NCBI RefSeq assembly: GCF_001315015.1
Contig: NZ_CP012914.1
Span: 2,042,501-2,106,500 of the forward strand
Length of the DNA stretch: 64,000 nucleotides
Direction of reading: 5' to 3'
Source: Azospirillum brasilense
GTDB lineage: Bacteria; Pseudomonadota; Alphaproteobacteria; Azospirillales; Azospirillaceae
Shown: positions 8,832-20,788 of the stretch, one piece after another
Layout of the letters: each line of letters opens with the position of its first letter
Position numbering within the stretch: position 1 is the stretch's first letter
Notes under the pieces: generated by a model
The model's input: only the letters and a program-made list of their open reading frames with translations
Told to the model about the DNA's origin: nothing
The model's database searches: none
Made by a program: the position numbers and the translations under genes

Positions 8832-8862
8832 ATTGCCGGGAATGTCGCTTAATTCCGGCAAT
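8832..8862 (-). promoter_or_regulatory. Inverted repeat in the leader of the GH5 gene
   Basis: ATTGCCGG and CCGGCAAT form perfect 8-base arms around a 15-base centre, with partial extension of pairing inward. The repeat lies 64-94 bases upstream of the GH5 start, in a stretch (8769-9084) that is visibly AT-richer than its surroundings and holds no gene. It could be an operator or an mRNA hairpin. I see no convincing -35/-10 pair. Confidence 0.4.
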
Positions 8863-9084
8863 CCAAGGCATGTGTGACCATGTCCGGAAGAGCGGATTTT
8901 GAAGACATTTGAGACAATGAAGATGGGTCGAGTGCTTGCGCTGCTTTAAGGCTGTTTTTCTGATTGATCGATTGATTGCTCGGAGCAGCGCGCCGGAACG
9001 AAGGAGGGTTATGGGCCAGCCTTTTGCGCTCGGCGGATTTTGCGGATTTTTCCGCAGCAGCGAACATGCCTCGGCGAAACCCAT

Positions 9085-9171
9085 GCCCCCACCCCGGCCC
9101 TCCCCCGCTGATGCAGGGGAGGCAGAAACAGTCCCCTCTCCTGCGCAGCCGGGGAGAGTTAGGGAGGGGGC
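9085..9171. repeat. Family 2 palindromic intergenic element, copy J
   Basis: This 87-bp imperfect palindrome runs from GCCCCCACCCCGGCCCTCCC to TTAGGGAGGGGGC. It has the internal segment CCCCCGCTGATGCAGGGGAGG. Copies at 34779-34866 and 60329-60414 share the ends and the CGCTGA(C/T)GC segment. It starts ten bases after the M32 carboxypeptidase stop on that gene's strand and could act as its terminator. Confidence 0.8.
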
Positions 9172-9181
9172 AAGACTCTGC

Positions 9182-10678
<1,497 letters not shown>

Positions 10679-10689
10679 GGATGCAACTC

Positions 10690-11436
10690 CTAGGATGCCG
10701 GACGGGTCCTCCGGCGTTGGGACAGCACATAGACGACGACCAGCGTCGCGGCGAGGCTATACCAGGTGAAGGCGTATTGCCTATGGTTGTTGGGCAGCTC
10801 GACCAGCGGCTGAATCCCGTTCAACGGCGCGTTGCCGCGCGCCGGGTCGGGACTCATCTCGACCGCCAGCGGGGCGACGTTCTCCAGCTTCACGGCGGCC
10901 GCCATGGCCGGCGGGTCCAGCCGCATCCAGGACTCCGCCCCCGGCCGGTTGCCCGGCTGGAGCCAGCCGGCGGGCTGCGGCAGGCGGACCAGACCGGTGA
11001 CGGTCACCGGCCCCTCCACCCGGCTCTCCGGACGGCTGGCGGGGGTGCGCCTGTCCATGGGCAGGAAGCCGCGGTTGACCAGCACCACCCCGCCACCGTC
11101 CTCGGCCGGGCGCTGCAACGGGGTCAGCAGCTCGTAGCCCGCCTGCCCCTGCCGGGGCCGGGCCACCAGCAGCAGCTCCTTGTCGTTCAGGAAGCGCCCG
11201 GTGACGGTCACCGGGCGGAACTCCAGCGCCTCCGGATCGGCGATGGCGGCGGGCAGCGGGATGGGGGCGGCGTGCAGCCGCTGCTCCACCCGGCGGACCA
11301 GATCCTCCTTCCACGCCAGCCGCTGCATCTGCCACGTGCCCAGCCCCAGCATGACCAGCACGGCGGGCACGGTGATCAGCGTCGCCCACAGCGAGGGGCG
11401 GAAGCGGCGGGATTCGGCGGCGGCGGTCATGGTCAC
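10690..11436 (-). CDS. SURF1 family cytochrome oxidase assembly protein
   Basis: SURF1 proteins bind heme a and help insert it into subunit I of cytochrome c oxidase. The 248-residue product has the family plan: an N-terminal membrane helix (WATLITVPAVLVMLGLGTWQ), a periplasmic domain with FRPVTVTGRF and VLVNRGFLP, and a C-terminal helix after HRQYAFTWYSLA. I choose the GTG at 11434-11436: GGAGGA lies nine bases upstream, and the codon overlaps the DUF983 stop by four bases. An ATG two codons later is the alternative. It is the last clear oxidase gene of the cta cluster. Confidence 0.92.
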   Translation of the reverse strand: MTMTAAAESRRFRPSLWATLITVPAVLVMLGLGTWQMQRLAWKEDLVRRVEQRLHAAPIPLPAAIADPEALEFRPVTVTGRFLNDKELLLVARPRQGQAGYELLTPLQRPAEDGGGVVLVNRGFLPMDRRTPASRPESRVEGPVTVTGLVRLPQPAGWLQPGNRPGAESWMRLDPPAMAAAVKLENVAPLAVEMSPDPARGNAPLNGIQPLVELPNNHRQYAFTWYSLAATLVVVYVLSQRRRTRPAS

Positions 11437-11807
11437 GCGTCCGGGTCCTCCAGCTCGTTGCGGCGATGGCGGTACTGGAGCGCCACCACATAGGCCTTGG
11501 CCGGGCGCAGCATGCCGAGCGCCAACCCGAGCACGACGATGCTCCAGACGATGGCGTGCAGCCACAAAGGCCAATCCACCGTCATCGACACCCACAGCGC
11601 CAGCGGCACGACCAGGAAGCCCAGGATGAAGATCAGGAAGACCGCCGGCCCGTCGCCGCTGTCCTGCCGGGCGAGGTTCAGGTTGCACACCGAGCAGCGC
11701 TCGTTGACCGTCAGATAGCCGTCGAACAGCTTGCCCCGTCCGCAGCGCGGGCAGGCGCAGCGCAGGCCGGCGGTCAGCGGCGACGGGCTGGTGTAGTACG
11801 TACTCAA
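11433..11807 (-). CDS. DUF983 family protein
   Basis: The 124-residue product has two CxxC pairs near the N-terminus (CPRCGRGKLFDGYL and CSVCNLN), likely a zinc ribbon, then two membrane helices (VFLIFILGFLVVPLALWV and LHAIVWSIVVLGLALGML). DUF983 genes are a standing part of the alphaproteobacterial cta cluster between ctaE and surf1; their function is not established. The start is a TTG with GGAGG eight bases upstream. A longer reading from an upstream ATG would run into a hairpin element and add unconserved residues. The stop overlaps the next start. Confidence 0.85.
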   Translation of the reverse strand: MSTYYTSPSPLTAGLRCACPRCGRGKLFDGYLTVNERCSVCNLNLARQDSGDGPAVFLIFILGFLVVPLALWVSMTVDWPLWLHAIVWSIVVLGLALGMLRPAKAYVVALQYRHRRNELEDPDA

Positions 11808-11832
11808 ATCACTCGCCTCCCTCCGGGAACAG

Positions 11833-11866
11833 GAAGCCCCTCTCCCCGGTGGAGGAGAAGGGCTTC
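11833..11866 (-). other. Intercistronic hairpin between ctaE and the DUF983 gene
   Basis: GAAGCCC and GGGCTTC arms enclose CTCTCC and GGAGGAGAA segments, giving an imperfect 12-13-bp stem. It lies between the ctaE stop and the DUF983 ribosome-binding site. There is no T-run, so it may lower or stabilise mRNA downstream rather than end it. The stem resembles the outer arm of the family 1 repeats. Confidence 0.5.
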
Positions 11867-11888
11867 GCAAGGCGACAGGGGGGATCGG

Positions 11889-12767
11889 TCAGTGGCCGCT
11901 GGCGGCGCCCAGCGACCCCCACCAGTAGATCGATACGAACAGGAACAGCCAGACCACGTCCACGAAGTGCCAGTACCAGGCCGCCGCCTCGAAGCCGAAA
12001 TGGCTCCGCGGGGTGAAGTGGCCCTTCATGGTGCGGAACCAGCAGACCGCCAGGAAGATGGTCCCGATGATGACGTGGAAGCCGTGGAAGCCGGTCGCCA
12101 TGTAGAAGGTCGACGGGTAGATGCCCTGCTTGAAGCCGAAGGCGGCGTGGGCGTATTCCCAGCCCTGGAAGAAGGTGAACATCACCCCGAGCAGGACGGT
12201 CAGGCCCAGCGCGCGCGACGCCTCCTTGTTGCGGCCTTCAAGGATCGCATGGTGCGCCCAGGTGACGGTGACGCCCGACAGCAGCAGGATCAGCGTCATC
12301 ATCAGCGGCAGGTGGAAGGTCTCCAGCACCGTGATGTTCGGCGGCGGCCAGACGCCCTGCGGGTTCTCGGCGAACACCTTCGGGTAGAGCGCCGCGTCGT
12401 AGAAGGCCCAGAAGAAGGCGGCGAAGAACATCACCTCCGAGGCGATGAACAGCGCCATTCCGTAGCGCAGGCCGATCTTCACCACCGGGGTGTGCGCCTT
12501 CTCGCGCACCGCCTCCTTGATGACGTCACGCCACCAGCCGAACATCACGCCCAGGATGGACACGAAGCCGAGGGCAGCCAGCAGCCAGCCGCCGCCGTGC
12601 ATGTAGATGACCATGCCCGTCGCGAACAGACCGGCCGCGAAGGCGCCCAGCAGAGGCCACGGGCTCGGCTTCACCAGATGGTAGGGATGCGGGATGCCGG
12701 CGCCCTCGCCCGCGCCGTGCGCGGAGGCTGGGGGATGCGGCATTTGCGCGTGCGTGATGTCGGCCAT
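11889..12767 (-). CDS. ctaE: Cytochrome c oxidase subunit III
   Basis: This 292-residue, seven-helix membrane protein is subunit III of the aa3-type oxidase, which stabilises the catalytic core and supports proton uptake. Typical segments are YHLVKPSPWPLLGAFAAG at the N-terminus, RYGMALFIASEVMFFAAFFWAFY, the HAAFGFKQGIYPSTFYMATGFHGFHVIIG stretch with its conserved histidines (given here in two overlapping parts of the same helix pair), and WYWHFVDVVWLFLF at the C-terminus. It follows ctaG by 77 bp on the same strand. Confidence 0.97.
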   Translation of the reverse strand: MADITHAQMPHPPASAHGAGEGAGIPHPYHLVKPSPWPLLGAFAAGLFATGMVIYMHGGGWLLAALGFVSILGVMFGWWRDVIKEAVREKAHTPVVKIGLRYGMALFIASEVMFFAAFFWAFYDAALYPKVFAENPQGVWPPPNITVLETFHLPLMMTLILLLSGVTVTWAHHAILEGRNKEASRALGLTVLLGVMFTFFQGWEYAHAAFGFKQGIYPSTFYMATGFHGFHVIIGTIFLAVCWFRTMKGHFTPRSHFGFEAAAWYWHFVDVVWLFLFVSIYWWGSLGAASGH

Positions 12768-12844
12768 CGTCTCTTTCCAACCCCGGTTTGTTTCGCCCGA
12801 TTTCTTCGTTCAGCCCTAATTCTTTGTTCAGACTGTCTCTTTTT

Positions 12845-13468
12845 TCAGTTCGCCGCGGTCCCGGTGCCTTTCGGACCCGCGGCCTGCGTCGCGTGCTGCG
12901 CCAGCACCTGGGTCTCGTCCTTGGCGCGGAAGAAGGTGTAGGACAGGGTGATGGTGGTCACATCCTCCATCGCCGGATCGCCGGCCAGGGCCGGATCGAC
13001 GAAGAAGGCCACCGGCATGTCCACCGACTGACCGGGCTCCAGCACCTGCTCGGTGAAGCAGAAGCACTCGATCTTGTTGAAGTACTTGCCGACCTTGTCC
13101 GGCGTGACGTTGTACAGCGCGGTGCCCACGGTGGGCCGGTCGACCCGGTTGGCGGCCTGATAGGCGGCCAGCCCCATCTCGCCCAGCTTCACCGTCAGCT
13201 CCTTCTGCTCCGGCTTGAAGCGCCAGGGCAGCGACTGGTTCACGTCGGCGTTGAAGCGGACCTTGATGACGCGGTCGACCTGCCGCGCGGGCGCGGCGTC
13301 GGCCCGCTGGGTGGTGCCGCCGAAGCCGGTCACCTGGCAGAACAGCGCGTAGAGCGGCACCGAAGCGTAGGCCAGCCCGACCATCCCGAAGACGAGGCCG
13401 AACAGCCCGGCCATGAACAGGCGGTTCTTCCGCCGAAGCCCTTTGTCGCCTTCTCGCCGGTCGTTCAT
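12845..13468 (-). CDS. ctaG: Cytochrome c oxidase assembly protein CtaG (Cox11)
   Basis: CtaG/Cox11 delivers copper to the CuB site of subunit I. The 207-residue product has one N-terminal membrane helix (LFMAGLFGLVFGMVGLAYAS) followed by a periplasmic domain. The copper-binding pair lies in KIECFCF, with a further conserved cysteine in PLYALFCQVTG after the helix. Length and layout are as usual for the family. It lies between coxF and ctaE, in the order normal for alphaproteobacteria. Confidence 0.96.
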   Translation of the reverse strand: MNDRREGDKGLRRKNRLFMAGLFGLVFGMVGLAYASVPLYALFCQVTGFGGTTQRADAAPARQVDRVIKVRFNADVNQSLPWRFKPEQKELTVKLGEMGLAAYQAANRVDRPTVGTALYNVTPDKVGKYFNKIECFCFTEQVLEPGQSVDMPVAFFVDPALAGDPAMEDVTTITLSYTFFRAKDETQVLAQHATQAAGPKGTGTAAN

Positions 13469-13512
13469 GGCGCCGCTTCCTCCCTGCCGTTTGTCCGCTC
13501 GACGTCCCGTGG

Positions 13513-13647
13513 TCAGTGCCCGCCCATCCGCACGAGCGTGATGACGTAGAACATCACCACCAGCCCGATCAGCGCCGCCAGGACCGCGTAGTTGCGCCCG
13601 CGCAGCCGCTTGCGGCGTTCCTCGTAAGACTCATCCATGATCGTCAT
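13513..13647 (-). CDS. Small single-helix protein of the cta operon (CoxF-like)
   Basis: The product has only 44 residues: a short charged N-terminus ([14 protein letters not shown]) and one membrane helix ([20 protein letters not shown]). Its ATG overlaps the ctaB stop by four bases. Small proteins with this plan lie at the same place, between ctaB and ctaG, in many alphaproteobacteria and are called CoxF; their role is not settled. The identification rests on position, size and topology. Confidence 0.75.
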   Translation of the reverse strand: MTIMDESYEERRKRLRGRNYAVLAALIGLVVMFYVITLVRMGGH

Positions 13648-14573
13648 GCCCCGCCTCCGGTCGTCAGGATTCCGCTCACCAGATGCTCGCCCATCAGCAG
13701 GGCGAACAGCAGGAACAGGTAGAGGATCGAGAAGCCGAACATCTGCTTGGCCGGCTTGTCGTCGGTGGCGCGCAGCACGCGGACAGCGCACAGCACGAAG
13801 AAGGCGCCCAGCAGGCTCGACCCGATCAGATAGGCAAGACCGCCGATGCCCAGGAAGTACGGCGCCACGGCGACCGGCAGCAGGACCAGCGTGTAGGCCA
13901 GCATCTGCCGCTTGGTGGCGTCCGGGCCGGCGACCACCGGCATCATCGGCACCCCGGCGCGCGTGTAGTCGCCGTTGCGGAACAGCGCCAGCGCCCAGAA
14001 GTGCGGCGGCGTCCACAGGAAGATCAGCAGGAACAGCAGGATGGAGGGCAACTCCACACCGCCCGTCACCGCCGCCCAGCCGATCATCGGCGGGAAGGCG
14101 CCGGCGGCCCCGCCGATCACGATGTTCTGCGGCGTCCGCCGCTTCAGCCACATGGTGTAGATGAAGACGTAGAAGCCGATGGTCATCGCCAGCAGCGCCG
14201 ACGCCGCCCAGTTGACCGCCAGCCCCATCACCACGACGGACGCCGCGGCCAGGATCACCCCGAAGGCCAGCGCGTTCTCCGGCTCCACCCGCCCCGACGG
14301 GATCGGGCGGCGGACGGTGCGCGACATCACCGCGTCGATGTCGCGGTCGTACCACATGTTGATGGCGCCCGAGGCACCGGCCCCGACCGCGATGCACAGC
14401 ACCGCCACCGCCGCCAGCACGGGGTGGATGTGGCCGGGCGCCAGCACGATGCCGGCGAGCCCGGTGAACACCACGAGCGACATCACCCGCGGCTTGAGCA
14501 GTTCGATATAGTCACCCGGCGTCGATCCGGAGACCGGACCTGTCGAGACCCGTTCAATGCTCAGGTCCGTCAT
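13644..14573 (-). CDS. ctaB: Protoheme IX farnesyltransferase (heme O synthase)
   Basis: CtaB attaches a farnesyl group to heme b, giving heme O, the precursor of heme a for the oxidase. The 309-residue protein has the UbiA-family plan with about nine membrane helices. The prenyl-diphosphate binding motif is [15 protein letters not shown] near residue 85. A second polar loop has [17 protein letters not shown] with the following AGVPMMP. It lies 66 bp after ctaD and overlaps the small coxF-like gene. Confidence 0.96.
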   Translation of the reverse strand: MTDLSIERVSTGPVSGSTPGDYIELLKPRVMSLVVFTGLAGIVLAPGHIHPVLAAVAVLCIAVGAGASGAINMWYDRDIDAVMSRTVRRPIPSGRVEPENALAFGVILAAASVVVMGLAVNWAASALLAMTIGFYVFIYTMWLKRRTPQNIVIGGAAGAFPPMIGWAAVTGGVELPSILLFLLIFLWTPPHFWALALFRNGDYTRAGVPMMPVVAGPDATKRQMLAYTLVLLPVAVAPYFLGIGGLAYLIGSSLLGAFFVLCAVRVLRATDDKPAKQMFGFSILYLFLLFALLMGEHLVSGILTTGGGA

Positions 14574-14639
14574 TCTGCACTATCCTCCGGCCGGAGGGAG
14601 CCTCCCAGGCACCCCCGGCGTCATGGTCACAACCGATGG

Positions 14640-16319
<1,680 letters not shown>

Positions 16320-17180
16320 TTACTGGACGGACCCGGCGGACGGCAGCCCAGCAGATGGAATTTGGGCGACGTCACGCTTGGTGTCGGGGGTCCCGTAAGC
16401 GGTCTTGGCCTTCTCGACCCACTGGTTGAAGGCCTCCTTCGAGACGGCCTCGACCGCGATCGGCATGAAGGCGTGGTTCACGCCGCAGATCTCGGAACAC
16501 TGGCCGTAATAGACGCCTTCCTTCTCGATCCGCACCCAGGTCTCGTTGGCGCGGCCCGGCACGGCGTCCTTCTTCACGCCGAAGCTCGGCACCGCCCAGG
16601 AATGGATGACGTCGCCCGCGGTGACCAGCACGCGCACGGTCGTGCCGACCGGCAGGATCACGCGGTTGTCGACCTCCAGCAGGCGCTTCTGGCCGGGCTT
16701 CAGCTCCGACTCCTGAATCATGTAGCTGGAGAAGGCGATGTTGCCGTGGTCGGGATACTCGTAGTCCCAGTACCACTGCCGCCCGGTGACCTTGATGGTC
16801 ATCTCCGACTCCGGCACCCGCTCCGCCTGGTAGAGCAGCTTGAAGGAGGGCACCGCGATGACGATCAGGATGATGACCGGAATGACCGTCCAGGCGATCT
16901 CCAGCACCGTGTGGTGCGAGGTCGTGGACGGCACGGCGTTCTTCTTGGCGTTGAAGCGCAGCGCCACCCAGCCCAGCAGCCCCGCCACGAAAATGACGAT
17001 GGCGACGATGATCACCGTCAGCAGGTCGTGGAACGAGTCCATGGCGTGTTTGACCGGTGTGGCCGCCTCCTGAAGCCCCAATTGCCAGGGGTGGGGTTCG
17101 GCGGCGGAACCGGTCGCGGCAAATCCACACAAAGATGTCAGCGCCGCCAGAACGGCAGCGTTCAGGGTCTGCGTCTTCAT
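16320..17180 (-). CDS. ctaC: Cytochrome c oxidase subunit II
   Basis: Subunit II takes electrons from cytochrome c through its binuclear CuA centre. The product (286 residues) has a signal peptide ending near GSAAE, two membrane helices (LLTVIIVAIVIFVAGLLGWV and AWTVIPVIILIVIAVPSF), and a cupredoxin domain. The CuA ligands are in GQCSEICGVNHAFMP, with the upstream histidine in VIHSWAVPSFG. The aromatic patch RQWYWDYEYP is present. The ATG at 17180 has GAGGG upstream; a GTG two codons earlier is possible. It is the first gene of the cta operon. Confidence 0.97.
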   Translation of the reverse strand: MKTQTLNAAVLAALTSLCGFAATGSAAEPHPWQLGLQEAATPVKHAMDSFHDLLTVIIVAIVIFVAGLLGWVALRFNAKKNAVPSTTSHHTVLEIAWTVIPVIILIVIAVPSFKLLYQAERVPESEMTIKVTGRQWYWDYEYPDHGNIAFSSYMIQESELKPGQKRLLEVDNRVILPVGTTVRVLVTAGDVIHSWAVPSFGVKKDAVPGRANETWVRIEKEGVYYGQCSEICGVNHAFMPIAVEAVSKEAFNQWVEKAKTAYGTPDTKRDVAQIPSAGLPSAGSVQ

Positions 17181-17488
17181 CCCCACCCTCTTCGTTGCCC
17201 GCCGCCCGCGGTCGCGGACGGCGGTCGTCCCTTCCCGCCGGACCCGTCTTCGCCCCTGTTTCCCCTGGTGCGTTCCACCCCTGTCGGGCGGTTGCGCGTC
17301 CGGGCGTTGCGACGGTGCCGGTCTATGCAGGGATCGTGCCGTTTGTGGGCGGCACGGTCCCCGCAGCGCGAGCTTAACCCTGCACTGCGCTTGGGTACAA
17401 GTCAGGCGTCCCTACACGAAGGACATAGGCGCAATGCCGATTTCAAGCCCGCATCAGAACAGAAGTTGAGCTTCCGTATCGGCTTCGC

Positions 17489-17542
17489 ACTGCGACAAGC
17501 TGTCGCAGTTTGATGGTACAGCGAATTGTCTCGGAAAATCAA
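17489..17542 (-). promoter_or_regulatory. Likely cta operon promoter with a perfect dyad
   Basis: Reading the minus strand, TTGATT (17537-17542) and TACCAT (17513-17518) are 18 bases apart, a fair sigma-70 pair. Just downstream, ACTGCGACA and TGTCGCAGT form a perfect 9-bp dyad with a three-base centre (17489-17509), which would cover the start of transcription. A repressor or a redox regulator of the RegA/ActR type could bind here; this is inference. The leader to ctaC would be about 310 bases. The rest of the gene-free stretch 17187-17664 holds only a short palindrome near 17595 after the DUF3422 stop. Confidence 0.5.
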
Positions 17543-17664
17543 GTTTTTAGGCTTGCACGTCCCTGGTGTGGGACGCAAGCGACCTTGCGCGGACGGCGCC
17601 GTCCGGCCGCCGTTTGCGCTGCGGTACCCCACCACCGTGTTAGAACGGAAAAGCTCCGCGGCCG

Positions 17665-19023
17665 TCAGTGCCCGCTGGTGATGACCTTGCGGATTCGGCG
17701 CACGCCGGACCAGACGAAGGCGATGACGATGGGAATCATCAGCCCGACGAGCAGGTCGGGATCGACCTTCATCCCGAGTCCCTTCACGCCCTTCGCGGCG
17801 TAGCCGACGATGCCGACGAGGTAGTAGCTGATCGCCACCACCGACAGCCCCTCCACCGTCTCCTGCAGGCGGAGCTGCAACTGCGCCCGCTTGTCCATGG
17901 AGAGGAGAAGCTCGGCGTTCTGCCCTTCCACGGCGATCTCCACGCGGGTGCGCAGCAGGTCGCTGGCGCGGGCCACGCGCTGGGACAGCGCCTGCAGACG
18001 CGATTCCACCGCCTCGCAGGTGCGGATTGCCGGGGCGAGGCGGCGGTCCATGAACTCGCCCACCGTGGGCAGCCCCTCGATGCGGATCTCGCGCAGCTCG
18101 ACGATGCGCTTTTCCACGAGGTTGTAATAGGCCCGCGCCGCGCCGAAGCGGTAGGCGGTCTCCGCCGCGATCTGCTCGGTCTGGGCGGCCAGCAGGGTCA
18201 GCCGGTCGAGCAGTTCCCGCTCGTCGTCCAGCCCGCGCAGGGTGGCGATGCGGGTGGTCAGGTCGGCCAGATCGGCCTCGATCGGGCCGATGCGCGGCAG
18301 CACGCCGCGCGCCACCGGCAGCGCCAGCAGCGCCATCACCCGGTAGGTCTCGATCTCCAGCAGGCGCTGCACGACGCGGCCCGCCTGGTTGGCCGTCATC
18401 GCGTGGTCGGCGATCAGGATGCGCGAGAAGCCGTCGCCATGGATGCGGAAGTCGGTCCAGGCCGTCGCCGCCCGCCCGGAGATGCGCGTCCCGATGTAGC
18501 TCGGCGAGCCGAACATCGCCGCCAGCATGTTGGCCGAGGGCTCCGGCGATTCGGCGTCGAGGACGGCGACATGGACGCCGACCATCAACTCGCCCGGGAG
18601 CCCGGCCAGCCATTCCTTGGGCACCGCGTTCAGCGCCGGGTCCAGGAAGGGATCGACCAGCACGTTCGCCGGGGACACGGCGTTGGGACGGAAGACGGTC
18701 CAGGTGGAGAATTCGGTGTGCCGCTCCCACTTCAGGCGGAAGCTGCCGAAGGAGCCGCTGTAATGGGTGGCCCCGGCGGGCGGACGCGGCACGCCGGCCC
18801 AGTCGCACAGCTTCTCCAGATGCAGCCGATCGGCCTCCGACGCGCCCTCTCCCGACAGCATCGCCAGCATGGTGGCGCGCACCGGGGTGGACAGGACCTC
18901 CGGCGGGCGGGTGTGCACCTCGTTGGTCAGGGTCACACGCAGGGCGTGGTTCTTCAGGGGGTGGGCCAGGGAGCGCGCGTCTCCGTTGCCGGTGCGGCCC
19001 ATCGCCAGCGCGTCGTCGGTCAT
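17665..19023 (-). CDS. DUF3422 family protein
   Basis: The 452-residue protein belongs to the DUF3422 family, which has no known function. Visible family parts are HPLKNHALRVTLTNEVHTRPP near the N-terminus (given here as two joined conserved runs), GSFRLKWERHTEFSTWTVFR, a long helical region with many Glu and Arg residues (ELREIRIEGLPTVGEFMDRR), and two C-terminal membrane helices (LSVVAISYYLVGIVGYAAKG and LLVGLMIPIVIAFVW). This is like a CorA-type layout of helices before a C-terminal membrane hairpin. The start at 19023 is favoured because AAGGGG lies about nine bases upstream; the ATG at 19032 is too close to that site. Confidence 0.85.
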   Translation of the reverse strand: MTDDALAMGRTGNGDARSLAHPLKNHALRVTLTNEVHTRPPEVLSTPVRATMLAMLSGEGASEADRLHLEKLCDWAGVPRPPAGATHYSGSFGSFRLKWERHTEFSTWTVFRPNAVSPANVLVDPFLDPALNAVPKEWLAGLPGELMVGVHVAVLDAESPEPSANMLAAMFGSPSYIGTRISGRAATAWTDFRIHGDGFSRILIADHAMTANQAGRVVQRLLEIETYRVMALLALPVARGVLPRIGPIEADLADLTTRIATLRGLDDERELLDRLTLLAAQTEQIAAETAYRFGAARAYYNLVEKRIVELREIRIEGLPTVGEFMDRRLAPAIRTCEAVESRLQALSQRVARASDLLRTRVEIAVEGQNAELLLSMDKRAQLQLRLQETVEGLSVVAISYYLVGIVGYAAKGVKGLGMKVDPDLLVGLMIPIVIAFVWSGVRRIRKVITSGH

Positions 19024-19191
19024 CGCGGCCATTCCCCTTCAAGCCCCCTTTGCCCATGGTCGACGAGCCTTGCCGGATGGACCGCACGTCGCCACACTAT
19101 AAGTCTGATCTTAGACCACATCGCGGGTGCGGGTGCGAGAGCGCCGGTGCCGCATCGTCGTCCTACGATAGACCGATACCCCGGAGTCCCC

Positions 19192-20625
19192 ATGAGCGCG
19201 CTTGCCGTCACCGACGATCTGTTCTTCAACCGCGCCGGCCTGGACCGTTCCCGTGTCGAGGGAGTGGTGGCCGACGCGCTGCGGGGGGCGGACGACGGCG
19301 AACTGTATCTGGAATATTCGCAGAGCGAATCGCTGGGCTGGGACGACGGCAAGCTGAAGGCGGCCAGCTTCGACACCACCCAGGGCTTCGGCCTGCGCGC
19401 CATCGCCGACGAGGCGACCGGCTTCGCCCACGCCTCCAGCCTGTCCGAGGACGCCATCCGCCGCGCCGCCGCGACGGTGCGCGCCGTCCAGGCCGGGCAC
19501 GCCGGCACCTTCGCCGAGCCGCCCGCCGGCACCAACCGCGCGCTCTACATCCCGGACAACCCCCTGCCGCTGGTCCCCTTCGAGGCGAAGGTGAAGCTGC
19601 TGGCGGAGATCGACGCCTACGCCCGCGCCAAGGACCCGCGGGTGCGGCAGGTCTCCTGCTCGATCAGCGGCGAATGGCAGGCGGTGCAGATCATCCGCGC
19701 CGACGGCGTGCGCGTCGCCGACCTGCGCCCGCTGGTCCGGCTGAACGTCTCCGTCGTGGTGGCCGAGGGCGACCGCATGGAAACGGGCGGCCACGGCGGC
19801 GGCGGGCGCGTCACCTACGAGCACTACATGCAGCCGGAGACGTGGCGGGCCTTCGTGGACGAGGCGCTGCGCTCGGCGCTCGTCAACCTGTCCTCCGTTC
19901 CGGCCCCGGCGGGCGAGATGACCGTCGTGCTCGGCAACGGCTGGCCGGGCATCCTGCTGCACGAGGCCATCGGCCACGGGCTGGAGGGCGACTTCAACCG
20001 CAAGAAGACCTCGGCCTTCGCCGGGCTGATGGGCCAGCGCATCGCCGCCCCCGGCGTGACCATCGTGGACGACGGCACCATCGAGAACAGCCGCGGCTCG
20101 ATCACCGTGGACGACGAGGGCACCCCCGGCCAGTGCACGACGCTGATCGAGGACGGCATCCTGGTCGGCTACATGCAGGACCGCATGAACGCCCGGCTGA
20201 TGGGGATGCGCCCGACCGGCAACGGGCGGCGCCAGAGCTTCGCCTGCCACCCCATGCCGCGCATGACCAACACCGTGATGCGCCCCGGCGCCTACGAGCC
20301 GGAGGAGATCATCAAGTCGGTCAAGAAGGGCCTCTACGCCAAGAACTTCGGCGGCGGGCAGGTGGACATCACCAGCGGCAAGTTCGTCTTCTCCGCCAAT
20401 GAGGCCTATCTGATCGAGGACGGCAAGCTCGGCCCGGCGGTGAAGGGGGCGACGCTGATCGGCAACGGCCCGGACAGCCTGACCCGCGTGTCGATGATCG
20501 GCAACGACACGAAGCTCGACCCCGGCGTCGGCACCTGCGGCAAGGACGGCCAGGGCGTTCCCGTGGGCGTCGGCCAGCCGACCCTTCGCCTGGACGGCCT
20601 GACCGTGGGCGGCACGGCGGCCTGA
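19192..20625 (+). CDS. tldD: Metalloprotease TldD
   Basis: TldD, usually with TldE/PmbA, forms a zinc protease that degrades unfolded peptides and matures some modified peptides. The 477-residue product starts MSALAVTDDLFF and has the metal site HEAIGHGLEGD near residue 257, with the family segments YLEYSQSESLGWDDG, RQSFACHPMPRMTNT and GGGQVDITSGKFVFSANEAY. No TldE gene is in the window. The ATG is preceded by GGAG with six bases between. The gene is divergent from the DUF3422 gene, and a repeat follows its stop. Confidence 0.96.
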   Translation: MSALAVTDDLFFNRAGLDRSRVEGVVADALRGADDGELYLEYSQSESLGWDDGKLKAASFDTTQGFGLRAIADEATGFAHASSLSEDAIRRAAATVRAVQAGHAGTFAEPPAGTNRALYIPDNPLPLVPFEAKVKLLAEIDAYARAKDPRVRQVSCSISGEWQAVQIIRADGVRVADLRPLVRLNVSVVVAEGDRMETGGHGGGGRVTYEHYMQPETWRAFVDEALRSALVNLSSVPAPAGEMTVVLGNGWPGILLHEAIGHGLEGDFNRKKTSAFAGLMGQRIAAPGVTIVDDGTIENSRGSITVDDEGTPGQCTTLIEDGILVGYMQDRMNARLMGMRPTGNGRRQSFACHPMPRMTNTVMRPGAYEPEEIIKSVKKGLYAKNFGGGQVDITSGKFVFSANEAYLIEDGKLGPAVKGATLIGNGPDSLTRVSMIGNDTKLDPGVGTCGKDGQGVPVGVGQPTLRLDGLTVGGTAA

Positions 20626-20630
20626 TGCTT

Positions 20631-20765
20631 CCCTTCTCCCCCCTGGGGAGAAGGTCAGGATGAGGGGGGCGCCGAAGGCGCGCCACGCCGACTCATCCGG
20701 CGTCTTTCCTCGCCCTGCCGGGCGCATCGCCCCCTCACCCACCCCTCTCCCCAGGGGGGAGAGGG
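20631..20765. repeat. Family 1-like palindromic element, copy E
   Basis: The outer arms CCCTTCTCCCCCCTGGGGAG and CCCTCTCCCCAGGGGGGAGA, and the inner runs GATGAGGGGGGC and GCCCCCTCACCC, match the family 1 plan. The centre differs from copies A and G and has its own hairpins (GGCGCGCC and GCCCTGCCGGGC). It fills the gap between tldD and the gcvR-like gene on the same strand, just before the ribosome-binding site of the latter. Confidence 0.7.
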
Positions 20766-20788
20766 CTTCAGCATCGGAGGTTTCGCCT

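Noticed and set aside
17668-19191. Open frame running in phase upstream of tldD, opposite the DUF3422 gene
   Set aside because: It is the antisense shadow of DUF3422; conserved TldD sequence begins at the ATG at 19192 with a ribosome site.
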